From Thalassospira lucentensis MCCC 1A00383 = DSM 14000 (lineage in GTDB: Bacteria > Pseudomonadota > Alphaproteobacteria > Rhodospirillales > Thalassospiraceae), in contig NZ_ATWN01000007.1 in assembly GCF_000421265.1 (NCBI RefSeq), positions 124,001 to 188,000 on the forward strand: 64,000 bases of DNA. The letters are read 5' to 3'. Made by a program: the position numbers and the translations under genes. The stretch's first letter is position 1. The number at the start of each line of letters is the position of its first letter. A model generated the notes under the pieces. It saw only the letters and a list, made by a program, of their open reading frames with translations, ran no database searches and had not been told where the DNA came from. This document shows, in pieces, positions 55,848 through 64,000 of this stretch.

Positions 55848-56264
55848 TTAATGGCTGACCAGATTTTTTGGGGGCATGGCTTTAAGCTCCAGCAAATCCC
55901 ACTTATTGCCATACAGGTCTTCAAACACCGCAACGGTGACATAAGGTTCATGGCGCGGGGCTTCAAGAAACCGTACACCGGCATTGGTCATGCGGGCATG
56001 GTCACGGGAAAAATCATCGGTATTAAGGAAAAAGCCAACCCGCCCGCCGGTCTGATCCCCAATGATGCAGGTTTGACGCTCGCCTTTGGCCTTTGCAAGT
56101 AAGACGCGGGTATCTGTTGCGCCGTTGGGGGCGACAACCACCCAGCGTTTGCCATCACCAAGATCGGTATCTTCGACCAATTCAAAGCCGACCTTGCCGG
56201 TGTAAAACGCAATGGCGGCGTCGTAATCGCGTACAACAAGCGTGATCAAACCAATATGGGGCAT
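55848..56264 (-). CDS. VOC family (glyoxalase/bleomycin resistance-like) protein
   Basis: A 138-residue vicinal-oxygen-chelate protein, with N-terminal IGLITLVVRDYDAAIAFYTGKVGFE and C-terminal YGNKWDLLE. Likely metal ligands are His3 (PHIG) and the Glu near residue 130. Members range from glyoxalases to dioxygenases and antibiotic-binding proteins; the substrate cannot be told here. Confidence 0.85.
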   Translation of the reverse strand: MPHIGLITLVVRDYDAAIAFYTGKVGFELVEDTDLGDGKRWVVVAPNGATDTRVLLAKAKGERQTCIIGDQTGGRVGFFLNTDDFSRDHARMTNAGVRFLEAPRHEPYVTVAVFEDLYGNKWDLLELKAMPPKNLVSH

Positions 56265-56309
56265 GGCGTTCTTTCCGGTTGGAAATAGGGGGATTGTATC
56301 GTGGTGGCT

Positions 56310-57170
56310 TTAAATCAAACCAAGGGTCTTAAACGAATTATATCCCGCCTGACTGATGATGATGTGATCATGCACCGCAATCTCCATCGCCTTGGCGGCA
56401 TCAACGATCTTGCGCGTCATCTCGATATCACCGCGCGAGGGGGTGGCATCGCCACTGGGATGATTGTGCACCAAGATGATGGCGGATGCATGCAGCTCAA
56501 GTGCGCGTTTGATGACTTCGCGTGGATAGACCGGGGTATGATCGACGGTGCCGCGTTGATGGCATTCATCGGCAATCAGCCGGTTTTTACGATCGAGAAA
56601 CAGCAAATGCAGTTCTTCGTTTTTCAAATGCCCAATCCGCACCCGGCAATAGTCAATTAGCTGTTCCCAACTGGCAATCACCGGCAGTTCCATCGCACGT
56701 TCACGCGATAAATGTTGTGCGCTGGCCTCGACTATTTTAATCGCGGCAATACCGGCCTCGCCAAGCCCCTTGGCCTTGTGCAAATCTTCGGGCCGGGCGG
56801 ATAACACATTGGCAAAGCTGCCAAACTGCGCAATCAGCGATTTGGACAGCGGTTTTACATCACCACGCGGCATTGCCATGCACAGCATCAATTCCAGCAA
56901 CTCATAATCGGCCAATGCGGTCGCACCGCCCTTGATAAAGCGGTCGCGCAACCGTTGGCGGTGGCCGTGATAATGCGGTTTGGCGGATTTCGGTGTTGTG
57001 GCGTTTGCCGACGATGCGGGCAGGGGAGTGTCGTGCTCGGGAACGGGTGGGGGTGCCGGACTCTGTATCGCAGAAGGGACATCGCGGGTCTGATCAAAAA
57101 ACACCCGCGTCCCGTCATCGATTTCAGAAGTCGGGGTCAAAGCAGCTTTGCGATTTTTGGTGTCGCTCAA
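56310..57170 (-). CDS. radC: RadC family JAMM/MPN+ protein
   Basis: A 286-residue RadC (COG2003) protein. After a variable, Pro-rich N-terminus comes a helix-hairpin-helix region (LSARPEDLHKAKGLGEAGIAAIK) and the JAMM metallo-domain. The zinc motif HNHPSGDATPSRGD matches HxH-x7-S-x2-D exactly. Despite the name, a repair role is unproven for the family. The gene lies 22 bases after map in the same direction. Confidence 0.92.
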   Translation of the reverse strand: MSDTKNRKAALTPTSEIDDGTRVFFDQTRDVPSAIQSPAPPPVPEHDTPLPASSANATTPKSAKPHYHGHRQRLRDRFIKGGATALADYELLELMLCMAMPRGDVKPLSKSLIAQFGSFANVLSARPEDLHKAKGLGEAGIAAIKIVEASAQHLSRERAMELPVIASWEQLIDYCRVRIGHLKNEELHLLFLDRKNRLIADECHQRGTVDHTPVYPREVIKRALELHASAIILVHNHPSGDATPSRGDIEMTRKIVDAAKAMEIAVHDHIIISQAGYNSFKTLGLI

Positions 57171-57192
57171 ATCTGCTTCCCCCGTTTACCCG

Positions 57193-57999
57193 TTACTCGG
57201 CTGCTTTGCCAAGGTCATAGGGTGGTTTGTCCAGACCGGCCGGTGATCGGGTAAAGATTTCAAACCCGTCGTCGGTCACGCCAAGCGAATGTTCAAACTG
57301 TGACGACAGTTTGCGGTCTCGCGTCACCGCTGTCCAGCCATCAGGTAAAATTTTACACGCATAAGTGCCCTGATTGATCATCGGCTCAATCGTAAAGATC
57401 ATACCCGGTTCCAGAACAAGCCCTTCGCCCGGTTTGCCGTAATGCAAAACATTCGGCGCATCATGGAACACCTGACCAAGCCCGTGACCGCAGAAATCAC
57501 GCACAACAGAGAACCGCTCACCTTCGGCATAGGACTGGATCGCATGGCCAATATCGCCAAGCGTCGCACCTGGCTTAACCGCGTTAATCCCGCGCCAAAG
57601 CGCCTCATAGGTCACGTCAACAAGACGCTGGGCCATGACTTTGGGTGTTCCGGCAATATACATGCGCGATGTGTCGCCGTACCAACCATCAACAATGACC
57701 GTGACATCAATGTTCATGATGTCGCCATTCTGAAGTTTCTTGTCGCCCGGAATGCCGTGGCACACCACATGATTGATCGATGTGCAGATTGATTTCGGGA
57801 AACCGCGATAATTCAGGCAGGCCGAAATCGAATTGTGATCGCGGATATATTCATCACACAGGCGATCAAGCTCACCCGTGGTCACACCCGGCACAACATG
57901 CGGGGTAATCATATCAAGCACTTCCGCTGCCAGCCGTCCGGCGGCGCGCATGCCTTCAAATGCTTCGGGGCCGTGAAGTTTAACTTTTCCGTTCGCCAC
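57193..57999 (-). CDS. map: methionine aminopeptidase, type I
   Basis: Map removes the initiator methionine co-translationally. All five metal ligands of the pita-bread fold are visible: two Asp in NIDVTVIVDGWYGDTSRMY, His in CGHGLGQVFHD, Glu in TIEPMI and Glu in SQFEHSLGVT. Length 268 is normal. A perfect TATCG-AAAT-CGATA repeat lies 31 bases upstream of the start (58030-58043). radC follows and may share its transcript. Confidence 0.96.
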   Translation of the reverse strand: MANGKVKLHGPEAFEGMRAAGRLAAEVLDMITPHVVPGVTTGELDRLCDEYIRDHNSISACLNYRGFPKSICTSINHVVCHGIPGDKKLQNGDIMNIDVTVIVDGWYGDTSRMYIAGTPKVMAQRLVDVTYEALWRGINAVKPGATLGDIGHAIQSYAEGERFSVVRDFCGHGLGQVFHDAPNVLHYGKPGEGLVLEPGMIFTIEPMINQGTYACKILPDGWTAVTRDRKLSSQFEHSLGVTDDGFEIFTRSPAGLDKPPYDLGKAAE

Positions 58000-58171
58000 C
58001 CGAAATCTCCTTAAGCTCGGCTACATGTCTATCGAAATCGATATTGAATTTGTTCAACAATGACATAAAGCCAGATGTCCTTATTGGCAAGGTTTGGCTG
58101 ATGTGCGTGCGTTTTTGCGCCGAAAAACCAACAATCGCCGCGGCCCCGCCATGCCCCGCGTTTCGGGCACG

Positions 58172-58195
58172 AAAAAGCCCGCCGTGATGGCGGGC
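58172..58195 (-). terminator. terminator after secreted hydrolase gene
   Basis: GCCCGCC / GGCGGGC around GTGAT, with TTTTT on the minus strand, about 70 bases after the hydrolase stop. Confidence 0.78.
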
Positions 58196-58262
58196 CAAGT
58201 CGTGTCGATCCCGGCGAAATATTACTCAGGATCAAACTGTTCGCTGTGTGTCAGGGCGCCAA

Positions 58263-60200
58263 TCAGTTTGGTACACTGGAGCTTTGCTTCTGTGCCTTGT
58301 CCATCACATACCCGATGTCATCTGGCAGCATATATCCATCCTTGATCAGGTCCTGTGACGCTGACCGCACCGCGTCAAGATAGGCGGCCTTACTTGGGTA
58401 ATGCTGACCCATGCTTTTGCGGCCATTACCAGACACATTATTTTCAAACGGCACAAAAAGACCGGTCAGGCTGCACAATTCACCCGGTGCATAACCTTCG
58501 CTACGCAGGTTCCATCCCGCATAGGTGCCCAACGGTGCTGCGATATAGGGCAAGGCAACGCCGCCAGTCGGATTGCCATTGGCATCAACTGTCGGGACAT
58601 ATGCCGGGTAGGTTGCCCCACGTTTTGGCGGGGTTGTTGAATGATCCATCACTTGAAGCCCATTATAAGATGGCACTGGCGCCGTATCACCAAGCTTGGG
58701 CATTTTGAAATCGGCCAACGGCGTCAACGACCCATCGCTAAGGTTCGGGTAGCGACTTTTGGGCGGTGTTTTACCCGTGGTGATCCAGTCGACCATTCCC
58801 GCATACAACGCCCGCATGACGGGTGCCCCACTCAGCGGATTTGTCGGATAACGGCAGACAGGGCCCAGTTTGGAGTCTGTCATCCAGCCATTGAAATGCG
58901 GAGCACCCTCAATGAAATAGAGGCGGACATTCTCTGGCATCTCTAACGGTTCGCCCGCAGGTGTGGTCGAAACCAATGACGCGCGTGCCTGCCAGAACTC
59001 TGTTGACGTATCGCTTTGCATGACTTTCGGGCAGGTGTTTGTGTTTTCACATGCCGAAAGGATTGACCCCTGCTTTCCGGTCAACGGGTCTGTTGTCTGG
59101 GCATAGGTGAAAGGAAACTGATCGCCCGGATAGTCGTGGTCTTCATGCTGACGCGAATACCGGCCCGGCAAGGCAAAACGATAATTCGTGTAGGTCTTAC
59201 GAGACCCCGCAATGTGCGGCATGGCACCGTCAAAGACCTGTGCGCCGGTTTCGTCGGCATTAAAGCCCTGATAAATGAAATCACGCAGGTAACGTCCCGA
59301 TTGCGAAATGCCAAGACCCAATGTGTGGTCAATACCATGAAGCGGGCCTTGTACATCATGGCCCGGATTGCCGCGTAGGAACGAAACCGTATCGCTGGTC
59401 GCGACAAATGCAAGTCCCTGTGGAACCGGGTTTTTCGCAGGATAAACAAAATCATAGATCGCGCCGGCATCCATGCCCGCTGGTCGGGAAATTTCAATTT
59501 CGATCGGGCTGATATATTTAAACGACAGCCCCGCAGGCGTAACCCGTGGATCGCTTTCATTCTGACGAACGGTCAAGGTTGCCTGCGTTACGTCAAGATT
59601 GGCCGCAGGATAGGTCAAGGTGCCCTTGCCGGTGGTGCCAGCTTTGTCAAAAATAAACTGTTCGCGCGACGGGCCCGTAATGTCAGACAGGACAGGAAGG
59701 TTCAGGTTGATGGCAGCGTCAGGCAGGTCGGCTTGCCAGCCTGTCCACACAATCGTATCACCGCGCAACATCAGGAAACCATCACCGGCATCGCCAGCTT
59801 TTTCCGGAATACCTGATGAACCTGAACGGTTCAGCAGCATAAAGCTCAGATTGCGTCCCCTGTTGGGGACCTCATGGAACAGCAAGCCAGATTTCTTGTC
59901 TGGATCGGTGGGCTGAAGTATTGAAACCTCGGTCGAGAAAACAACTTCTCCCTGTTCGTTGACCGGAACTTTGTCGATATCGACAATGTTGGCCATTCGC
60001 GGTGAATTTGGGTCAACGGCAAAGGTCGCCGTGGCATCAATGCGATCATAGGTGCCGATTTCTGGAAACGGCATCCCTTCAAACGCAGTGGTCTGCGACG
60101 TAACTTCAAAGTTGGTTACCCTGGCCTGCGCATCTGTTGGCGCACCAATCGCGATGCCGCCCATGGCAAGCAACGCTGGTATAATGATTTTTTTATGCAT
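58263..60200 (-). CDS. secreted alpha/beta hydrolase domain protein
   Basis: A 645-residue protein, exported by a signal peptide (MHKKIIIPALLAMGGIAIGA, cleavage near TDAQA). The nucleophile elbow is GISQSGRYLRD, with Ser in the G-x-S-x-S-G context. I recall this as the Abhydrolase_10 group (PF20091), often annotated just as alpha/beta hydrolase. The substrate is unknown; esterase activity is plausible. It is divergent from a GntR/FCD regulator with an intervening TTGTATACAA site, so probably induced by its substrate or product. Confidence 0.85.
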   Translation of the reverse strand: MHKKIIIPALLAMGGIAIGAPTDAQARVTNFEVTSQTTAFEGMPFPEIGTYDRIDATATFAVDPNSPRMANIVDIDKVPVNEQGEVVFSTEVSILQPTDPDKKSGLLFHEVPNRGRNLSFMLLNRSGSSGIPEKAGDAGDGFLMLRGDTIVWTGWQADLPDAAINLNLPVLSDITGPSREQFIFDKAGTTGKGTLTYPAANLDVTQATLTVRQNESDPRVTPAGLSFKYISPIEIEISRPAGMDAGAIYDFVYPAKNPVPQGLAFVATSDTVSFLRGNPGHDVQGPLHGIDHTLGLGISQSGRYLRDFIYQGFNADETGAQVFDGAMPHIAGSRKTYTNYRFALPGRYSRQHEDHDYPGDQFPFTYAQTTDPLTGKQGSILSACENTNTCPKVMQSDTSTEFWQARASLVSTTPAGEPLEMPENVRLYFIEGAPHFNGWMTDSKLGPVCRYPTNPLSGAPVMRALYAGMVDWITTGKTPPKSRYPNLSDGSLTPLADFKMPKLGDTAPVPSYNGLQVMDHSTTPPKRGATYPAYVPTVDANGNPTGGVALPYIAAPLGTYAGWNLRSEGYAPGELCSLTGLFVPFENNVSGNGRKSMGQHYPSKAAYLDAVRSASQDLIKDGYMLPDDIGYVMDKAQKQSSSVPN

Positions 60201-60276
60201 TATATCCTCCCGTTTGGATCAACTATAGGATGAGCCTTTAGATGATTTGATGCTGTTGTGTTCAGAGTCAAATATT

Positions 60277-60286
60277 TTGTATACAA
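60277..60286. promoter_or_regulatory. GntR/FCD operator candidate TTGTATACAA
   Basis: A perfect 10-bp palindrome between the divergent hydrolase (start 60200) and GntR gene (start 60318). This TTGTATACAA pattern is typical of FCD-class GntR operators. Confidence 0.6.
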
Positions 60287-60317
60287 GGTTTGCCACATCG
60301 TATGCGTAGGGGCGGGT

Positions 60318-60989
60318 ATGAGAAACACTTTTCACAAGCTTCGGGACGATATTGAGAACGGTATTCTCACAGGCGATTTCGCCCCCGGCGAGCGACTGGA
60401 CGAGACCCAGTTAGCAGAGCGGTTTGGCGTTTCACGCACCCCGATCAGAGAAGCGCTTATGCAATTAAGCGCCATCGGCCTGATCGAGTTCCGACCACGG
60501 CGCGGCGCGCTTGTCGCCGATTACGGCCCGAAATATGTCTTTGAAATGTTTGAAGTCATGGCCGAGCTTGAAGGTATGGCTGGCGCATCTGCCGCCCGGC
60601 GCCACACACCAGAGGATAAAACCCTGCTTCTAAACGCCCATCTTCGGTGCGAGGAAGCCACGGCCAATGACGATACCGACGCCTATTATTATGAAAACGA
60701 GGCGTTCCATCACGTTATCTATGCCGCCAGTCAAAACAGCTTTTTAAGTGAACAATGCGCACTGCTGCATCGGCGCCTCAGGCCTTATCGCCGCCTGCAG
60801 CTTCGTGTTCACAATCGGATGAAGGCGTCTTTCGACGAACATAAACAGATCATTGAAAAAATCCTTTCTGGCGATGCACAAGCCGCGCGCGAACTGTTGC
60901 TTGCCCATGTCAGAGTACAAGGGGACCGGTTTAGCGACCTGATCGCCTCTTTGGAAAAAATAAAGGCCAAAGCGACGAGTGACCGGTAA
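60318..60989 (+). CDS. GntR-family regulator, FCD (FadR-like) class
   Basis: A 223-residue repressor-type protein. The winged helix (about 1-68) contains PGERLDETQLAERFGVSRTPIREAL. The C-terminal all-helical FCD domain (about 80-215) has the metal/ligand-type residues in EAFHHVIYAASQN and DEHKQIIEKIL. Start ATG 60318 follows GGGGCGGG; the in-frame extension of 20 codons contains the operator and is ignored. Likely controls the divergent hydrolase. Confidence 0.9.
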   Translation: MRNTFHKLRDDIENGILTGDFAPGERLDETQLAERFGVSRTPIREALMQLSAIGLIEFRPRRGALVADYGPKYVFEMFEVMAELEGMAGASAARRHTPEDKTLLLNAHLRCEEATANDDTDAYYYENEAFHHVIYAASQNSFLSEQCALLHRRLRPYRRLQLRVHNRMKASFDEHKQIIEKILSGDAQAARELLLAHVRVQGDRFSDLIASLEKIKAKATSDR

Positions 60990-61009
60990 CCTGCGCGCCA
61001 CCACCCGTT

Positions 61010-61723
61010 TTACAATCCCACAATCGGCAACGGATTGCGCACGGTGACCGCGTTGGTATCAATCGAACAATCATAGGCAATGGCTTCAACCCCGTTGGCG
61101 CGCGCGGCCTTGAACCGATCCCCATAATGCGGGTCAATGTCGGTCGAAAGTGTAAACCGGTCACAATCGGTCCGCTGGATCAGGTAAAACATCACCGCCC
61201 GATGTCCCTCGGCGACCATGTCGGCCATTTCATCCAAATGCTTTGCTCCGCGTGCTGTCACCGCATCGGGAAATTCGGCCAAACCGGGGACGTCTTCGTC
61301 ACGTTTAAGATGGACGTTTTTGACTTCGACATAACAAAGCCCGCGGTCGGGATCAGACAGCAATATATCAATCCGCGAATTCTTGCCGTACTTCACTTCG
61401 CGTTTCAGGGTTTCATACCCCGACAGTTCGGGAACCAGACCGTTCAAAATGGCTTCTTCGACAATCGCATTGGGGTGGGACGTGTTAATCCCGATCCAGG
61501 CGTCGCCGATCTGGCACAGCTCCCAGCTATATTTCAGTTTGCGTTTGGGGTTGTCTGATTGCGACAGCCAGACATCAATGCCCGGCTCCTTAAGTCCGAT
61601 CATCCCACCGGGATTGGCGCAATGCGCGGTAATAACCTCCCCGCTATCAAGTTCAACATCGGCCAGAAACCGTTTATATCGTTTGATCAGCTTGCCGTGG
61701 ATCAGCGGGGTTGGAAGATGCAT
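61010..61723 (-). CDS. sfsA: SfsA family DNA-binding protein / sugar fermentation stimulation protein
   Basis: A 237-residue SfsA homologue. Family blocks are FLADVELDSGEVITAHCANPGGM, YVEVKNVHLKRD and HLDEMADMVAEGHRAVMFYLIQR. E. coli SfsA affects maltose metabolism and binds DNA, but the catalytic-looking D-E-K nuclease residues suggest another activity. The gene converges with GntR, 20 bases apart. Confidence 0.93.
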   Translation of the reverse strand: MHLPTPLIHGKLIKRYKRFLADVELDSGEVITAHCANPGGMIGLKEPGIDVWLSQSDNPKRKLKYSWELCQIGDAWIGINTSHPNAIVEEAILNGLVPELSGYETLKREVKYGKNSRIDILLSDPDRGLCYVEVKNVHLKRDEDVPGLAEFPDAVTARGAKHLDEMADMVAEGHRAVMFYLIQRTDCDRFTLSTDIDPHYGDRFKAARANGVEAIAYDCSIDTNAVTVRNPLPIVGL

Positions 61724-61850
61724 CGTTGGCCTTTCGGGGAAACTGTCCTGACAGGAACTGTCATGTGATTTCTAAAACATGCTGCCAATTTCACGGCAAT
61801 CGCGTCATACATCAACCCCTTACCGCTCAAAACCGCCAGAGGATTGAAAA

Positions 61851-62069
61851 TTGCGCCAGACCCTTCGCGCTAAAGCCATTGCCGTTTGCGACAAAAAGAT
61901 CGCGCAAAAAGGCGAAAATGTCGGCCTGTCATTCTATGCGTTTTTTGCCAACCGCAATGATGATCCGGATATGTTGATGGAGGCCGCAACATGGTGGATC
62001 AAAACCCATCAGCTTGATCATTTCGAAAAGGCCACCAAAATCCGCGAGATGGTCGAAGCCGGACTGTAA
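61851..62069 (+). CDS. small conserved protein (DUF6500-like)
   Basis: A 72-residue soluble protein starting at TTG 61851, with AGAGGA about 8 bases upstream. The sequence KGENVGLSFYAFFANRNDDPD and WWIKTHQLDHFEKA looks conserved; I recall it as DUF6500, from memory only. No known function. Divergent from sfsA, with about 127 bases between. Confidence 0.65.
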   Translation: MRQTLRAKAIAVCDKKIAQKGENVGLSFYAFFANRNDDPDMLMEAATWWIKTHQLDHFEKATKIREMVEAGL

Positions 62070-62423
62070 GTGATCGAGCTGTATTATCTCAGGCGGTTTA
62101 GGACTTTTTTGCCCTGCGTTTGATAGGGATAAACTGTGTATTTCTCACAATGAGATATCTATTTCTGCGCAAGTCCAGAACGCGCGAGGGCATCCTGTTT
62201 CAAAGAAAAATAAACTATCTTGGGTTGAATTTTTTGTATCTTTCCCAAAATTGACGGTCATGCCTTTTGGCAACGATTTCCGATGCCGGAATGGCAGTGA
62301 GTTAGTTCAATTGCTGGAAAATATAAGGAGTAGGATCCAATCCGGGTGTGATGTGACAGCTTGCCCGACGGACTCCTGTTTTTCTGGGTGCACGTGAAAG
62401 GTGTATGGCTCGGGAGGAGATTC
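62070..62423. other. 354-base gap before the chemoreceptor
   Basis: No gene seen. TTGACG at 62251-62256 is the only -35-like hexamer, without a good -10; no sigma-28 flagellar promoter match was found. It must hold the chemoreceptor promoter. Confidence 0.5.
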
Positions 62424-64000
62424 ATGAATCTCGGACAAATCAGCATGTCGACAAAGGTGATCATGGTCATTGCTGTTCTGGCGATCTTTTTGGGCGTCAA
62501 TACCGGTGTGGCTATCTGGGGCTTGGATCGATTGTTTACGGCCTCAGAACGAAGTCGGATCGCCGGGGAAGAAGCATCAGATGGCGGACGGTTGTTGCGT
62601 GTTATCACTTCGTTGAACCGAGCAGAGTTCAGGATTGCTGCCGACCCATCGCCGGAAACAGTTGCGGAGTTAAGTGCGCTTCTTGAAGAAGAACGTACGC
62701 AGTTTCGGAAAACTGTCGAAAAGCTTGAGAAAACAGCAGGTCCGGAACAGCAAAAAGAACTGAATGTAATTTTCTCAAGCTATGAAGACTATCGGGACCG
62801 GGTTTCCAGCACCATTGAGCTCGCTACACAAAGTAGCGGAGAAAATACCGCCGCTTTGCGCGATAGATTGGTGGGCGCTGCTTTGCAGAACCGGCGCAAC
62901 GCAACCGAACTAAATGACACGATCCGGATATATCTTGAAATTGCTGAAAACCGGATGACGACACTTGGTGCAACATCGGATCAACTGTTTTCAAACATAC
63001 GTAGCGGCATGTTGATCTTCTCGGTTGTTGCGATTGTAATCGGGTTTGGACTTGGTTTGTATATATCGCGGCAGGGTATCATCATACCAATTCGAGGCAT
63101 CGTCAGGGCACTTAAGCAGCTTTCAGACGGTAATCTGGAAACCAAACTTTATGGTGTCGGGCGCAAGGACGAAATCGGTGATATCGCTGCCGCGATGCAG
63201 GTGTTTCAGAAAAACATGTTGCGCACCCAGAGATTGGAAGAAGAGGCAGACGAAAAAGAACGTCTCGCCGAAGAAAAGCGCATACGCCAACTCAACAAAA
63301 TGGCCGATGATTTTGAGCATACCGTCGGTGGTGTTGTTTCGGTCGTTGCATCGGCCGCGGTCGAACTTGAAACAGCTGCCGAAACCCTGACCACAACTCT
63401 TGATGAGGCGAACTCGCAGGCTTCAACGGTTGCGTCAGCCTCGCATCAGGCCTCGACCAATGTTGAGACCGTCGCGGCTGCTTGCGAACAACTGGCTTCT
63501 TCGATCAGTGAGATTGGCCATCAAATGCAAAATGCGACCAATATCACCGGATCGGCTGATGAGAACGCAAACAATACCCGTCTTACCGCGGAACAGATGG
63601 TGGCGTCGGTTCAGAAGATTGGCGAAGTTGTAACCCTTATTCAAGATATTGCGGCACAAACCAATCTTCTTGCGCTCAATGCCACGATTGAGGCCGCGCG
63701 CGCAGGGGACGCGGGTAAAGGCTTTGCCGTTGTCGCCAGCGAGGTTAAAAATCTGGCCACACAGACGGCCAAGGCGACCGAGAATATTACAACGCATATC
63801 TCAGAAGTTCAGGACGTCACACAATCAACGGCGACAGCAATCGAAAGCATTTCTGCAGTGATTGCCGAAGTGCGTGACACCTCGACGAACATCTCTGCAG
63901 CAGTGGAACAGCAGGATGCTGCCACTCAGGAAATTGCCCGAAATGTTAGTCAGGCTTCCGAAGGAACGGGTGAAGTTAATGCGTCAATCACGTTGGTGAG
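62424..64000 (+). CDS. methyl-accepting chemotaxis protein, 3'-truncated by window
   Basis: A transmembrane chemoreceptor, 525 codons visible, open to the window end. ATG 62424 has GGAGGAGA upstream. TM1 is about 10-32, then a helical periplasmic sensor of about 160 residues, TM2 at about 196-216, HAMP (about 217-270), and the cytoplasmic signalling hairpin ([20 protein letters not shown] near 409, the CheA/CheW tip). The ligand is unknown. The C-terminal methylation helix and any pentapeptide lie outside. Confidence 0.95.
   Translation, partial: MNLGQISMSTKVIMVIAVLAIFLGVNTGVAIWGLDRLFTASERSRIAGEEASDGGRLLRVITSLNRAEFRIAADPSPETVAELSALLEEERTQFRKTVEKLEKTAGPEQQKELNVIFSSYEDYRDRVSSTIELATQSSGENTAALRDRLVGAALQNRRNATELNDTIRIYLEIAENRMTTLGATSDQLFSNIRSGMLIFSVVAIVIGFGLGLYISRQGIIIPIRGIVRALKQLSDGNLETKLYGVGRKDEIGDIAAAMQVFQKNMLRTQRLEEEADEKERLAEEKRIRQLNKMADDFEHTVGGVVSVVASAAVELETAAETLTTTLDEANSQASTVASASHQASTNVETVAAACEQLASSISEIGHQMQNATNITGSADENANNTRLTAEQMVASVQKIGEVVTLIQDIAAQTNLLALNATIEAARAGDAGKGFAVVASEVKNLATQTAKATENITTHISEVQDVTQSTATAIESISAVIAEVRDTSTNISAAVEQQDAATQEIARNVSQASEGTGEVNASITLV

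Overview
The window reads as a stretch of ordinary chromosome from a free-living Gram-negative alphaproteobacterium, most like Rhodospirillales of the Thalassospira type. This placement is an inference from the protein families and gene order: the infA-maf-RNase E/G-yacG-tRNA-Phe block, UPF0262, the DUF1476 ATP synthase zeta subunit, hflK-hflC-DUF2065-degP, and MocR and CHAD proteins. I see no prophage, insertion sequence, CRISPR array, integrase or rRNA. Both ends cut a gene: murA at the left and a methyl-accepting chemotaxis protein at the right.

Layout. 1-7623: murA, hisG, hisD, UPF0262, a low-molecular-weight phosphatase, a convergent GNAT gene, then infA, maf, an RNase E/G homologue, yacG and tRNA-Phe. 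7638-10566: two tandem paralogous lipoproteins of unknown function and a 650-base gene-free gap. 10567-17080: a CYTH-CHAD protein, photolyase, a divergent MocR/PNPOx-like pair, and psuG. 17275-24935: an MFS transporter, ilvC, ilvN and the acetolactate synthase large subunit, miaA, a Phd/VapC toxin-antitoxin pair, and serB. 25019-30643: degP, DUF2065, hflC and hflK facing a Mrp/ApbC Fe-S carrier. 30760-32115: a small membrane protein divergent from an XRE regulator. 32175-37750: purL, purQ, purS, purC, an NRDE protein and the DUF1476 protein. 37910-45920: a LuxR-type response regulator, a CTP-synthase-like amidotransferase homologue, an EamA transporter, a LysR regulator, purB, a GAF/HD-GYP protein and MipA/OmpV. 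46034-51585: an oppABCDF peptide importer. 52132-55782: a membrane-anchored AraC regulator, then a LysR regulator divergent from an NmrA-like reductase and a DUF1857 protein. 55848-64000: VOC, radC, map, a secreted alpha/beta hydrolase with a divergent GntR regulator, sfsA, a small protein, and the truncated chemoreceptor.

How the genes work together. Four purine genes (purL, purQ, purS, purC) lie together, with purB nearby. Valine and isoleucine synthesis (ilv), histidine (hisG, hisD) and serine (serB) are represented. HflKC, DegP and DUF2065 form an envelope quality-control block. Many genes are divergent pairs with palindromes in the shared promoter gap, so local autoregulation looks common here.

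Best leads: a MocR regulator whose PLP-binding lysine is replaced by arginine; a three-way-junction-like inverted-repeat element between hflK and the Mrp gene; the tandem lipoprotein family with conserved cysteines; an HD-GYP protein whose HD fold is split by about 130 extra residues; and an amidotransferase-like protein keeping the cysteine but not the catalytic histidine. No single large undescribed system is evident.
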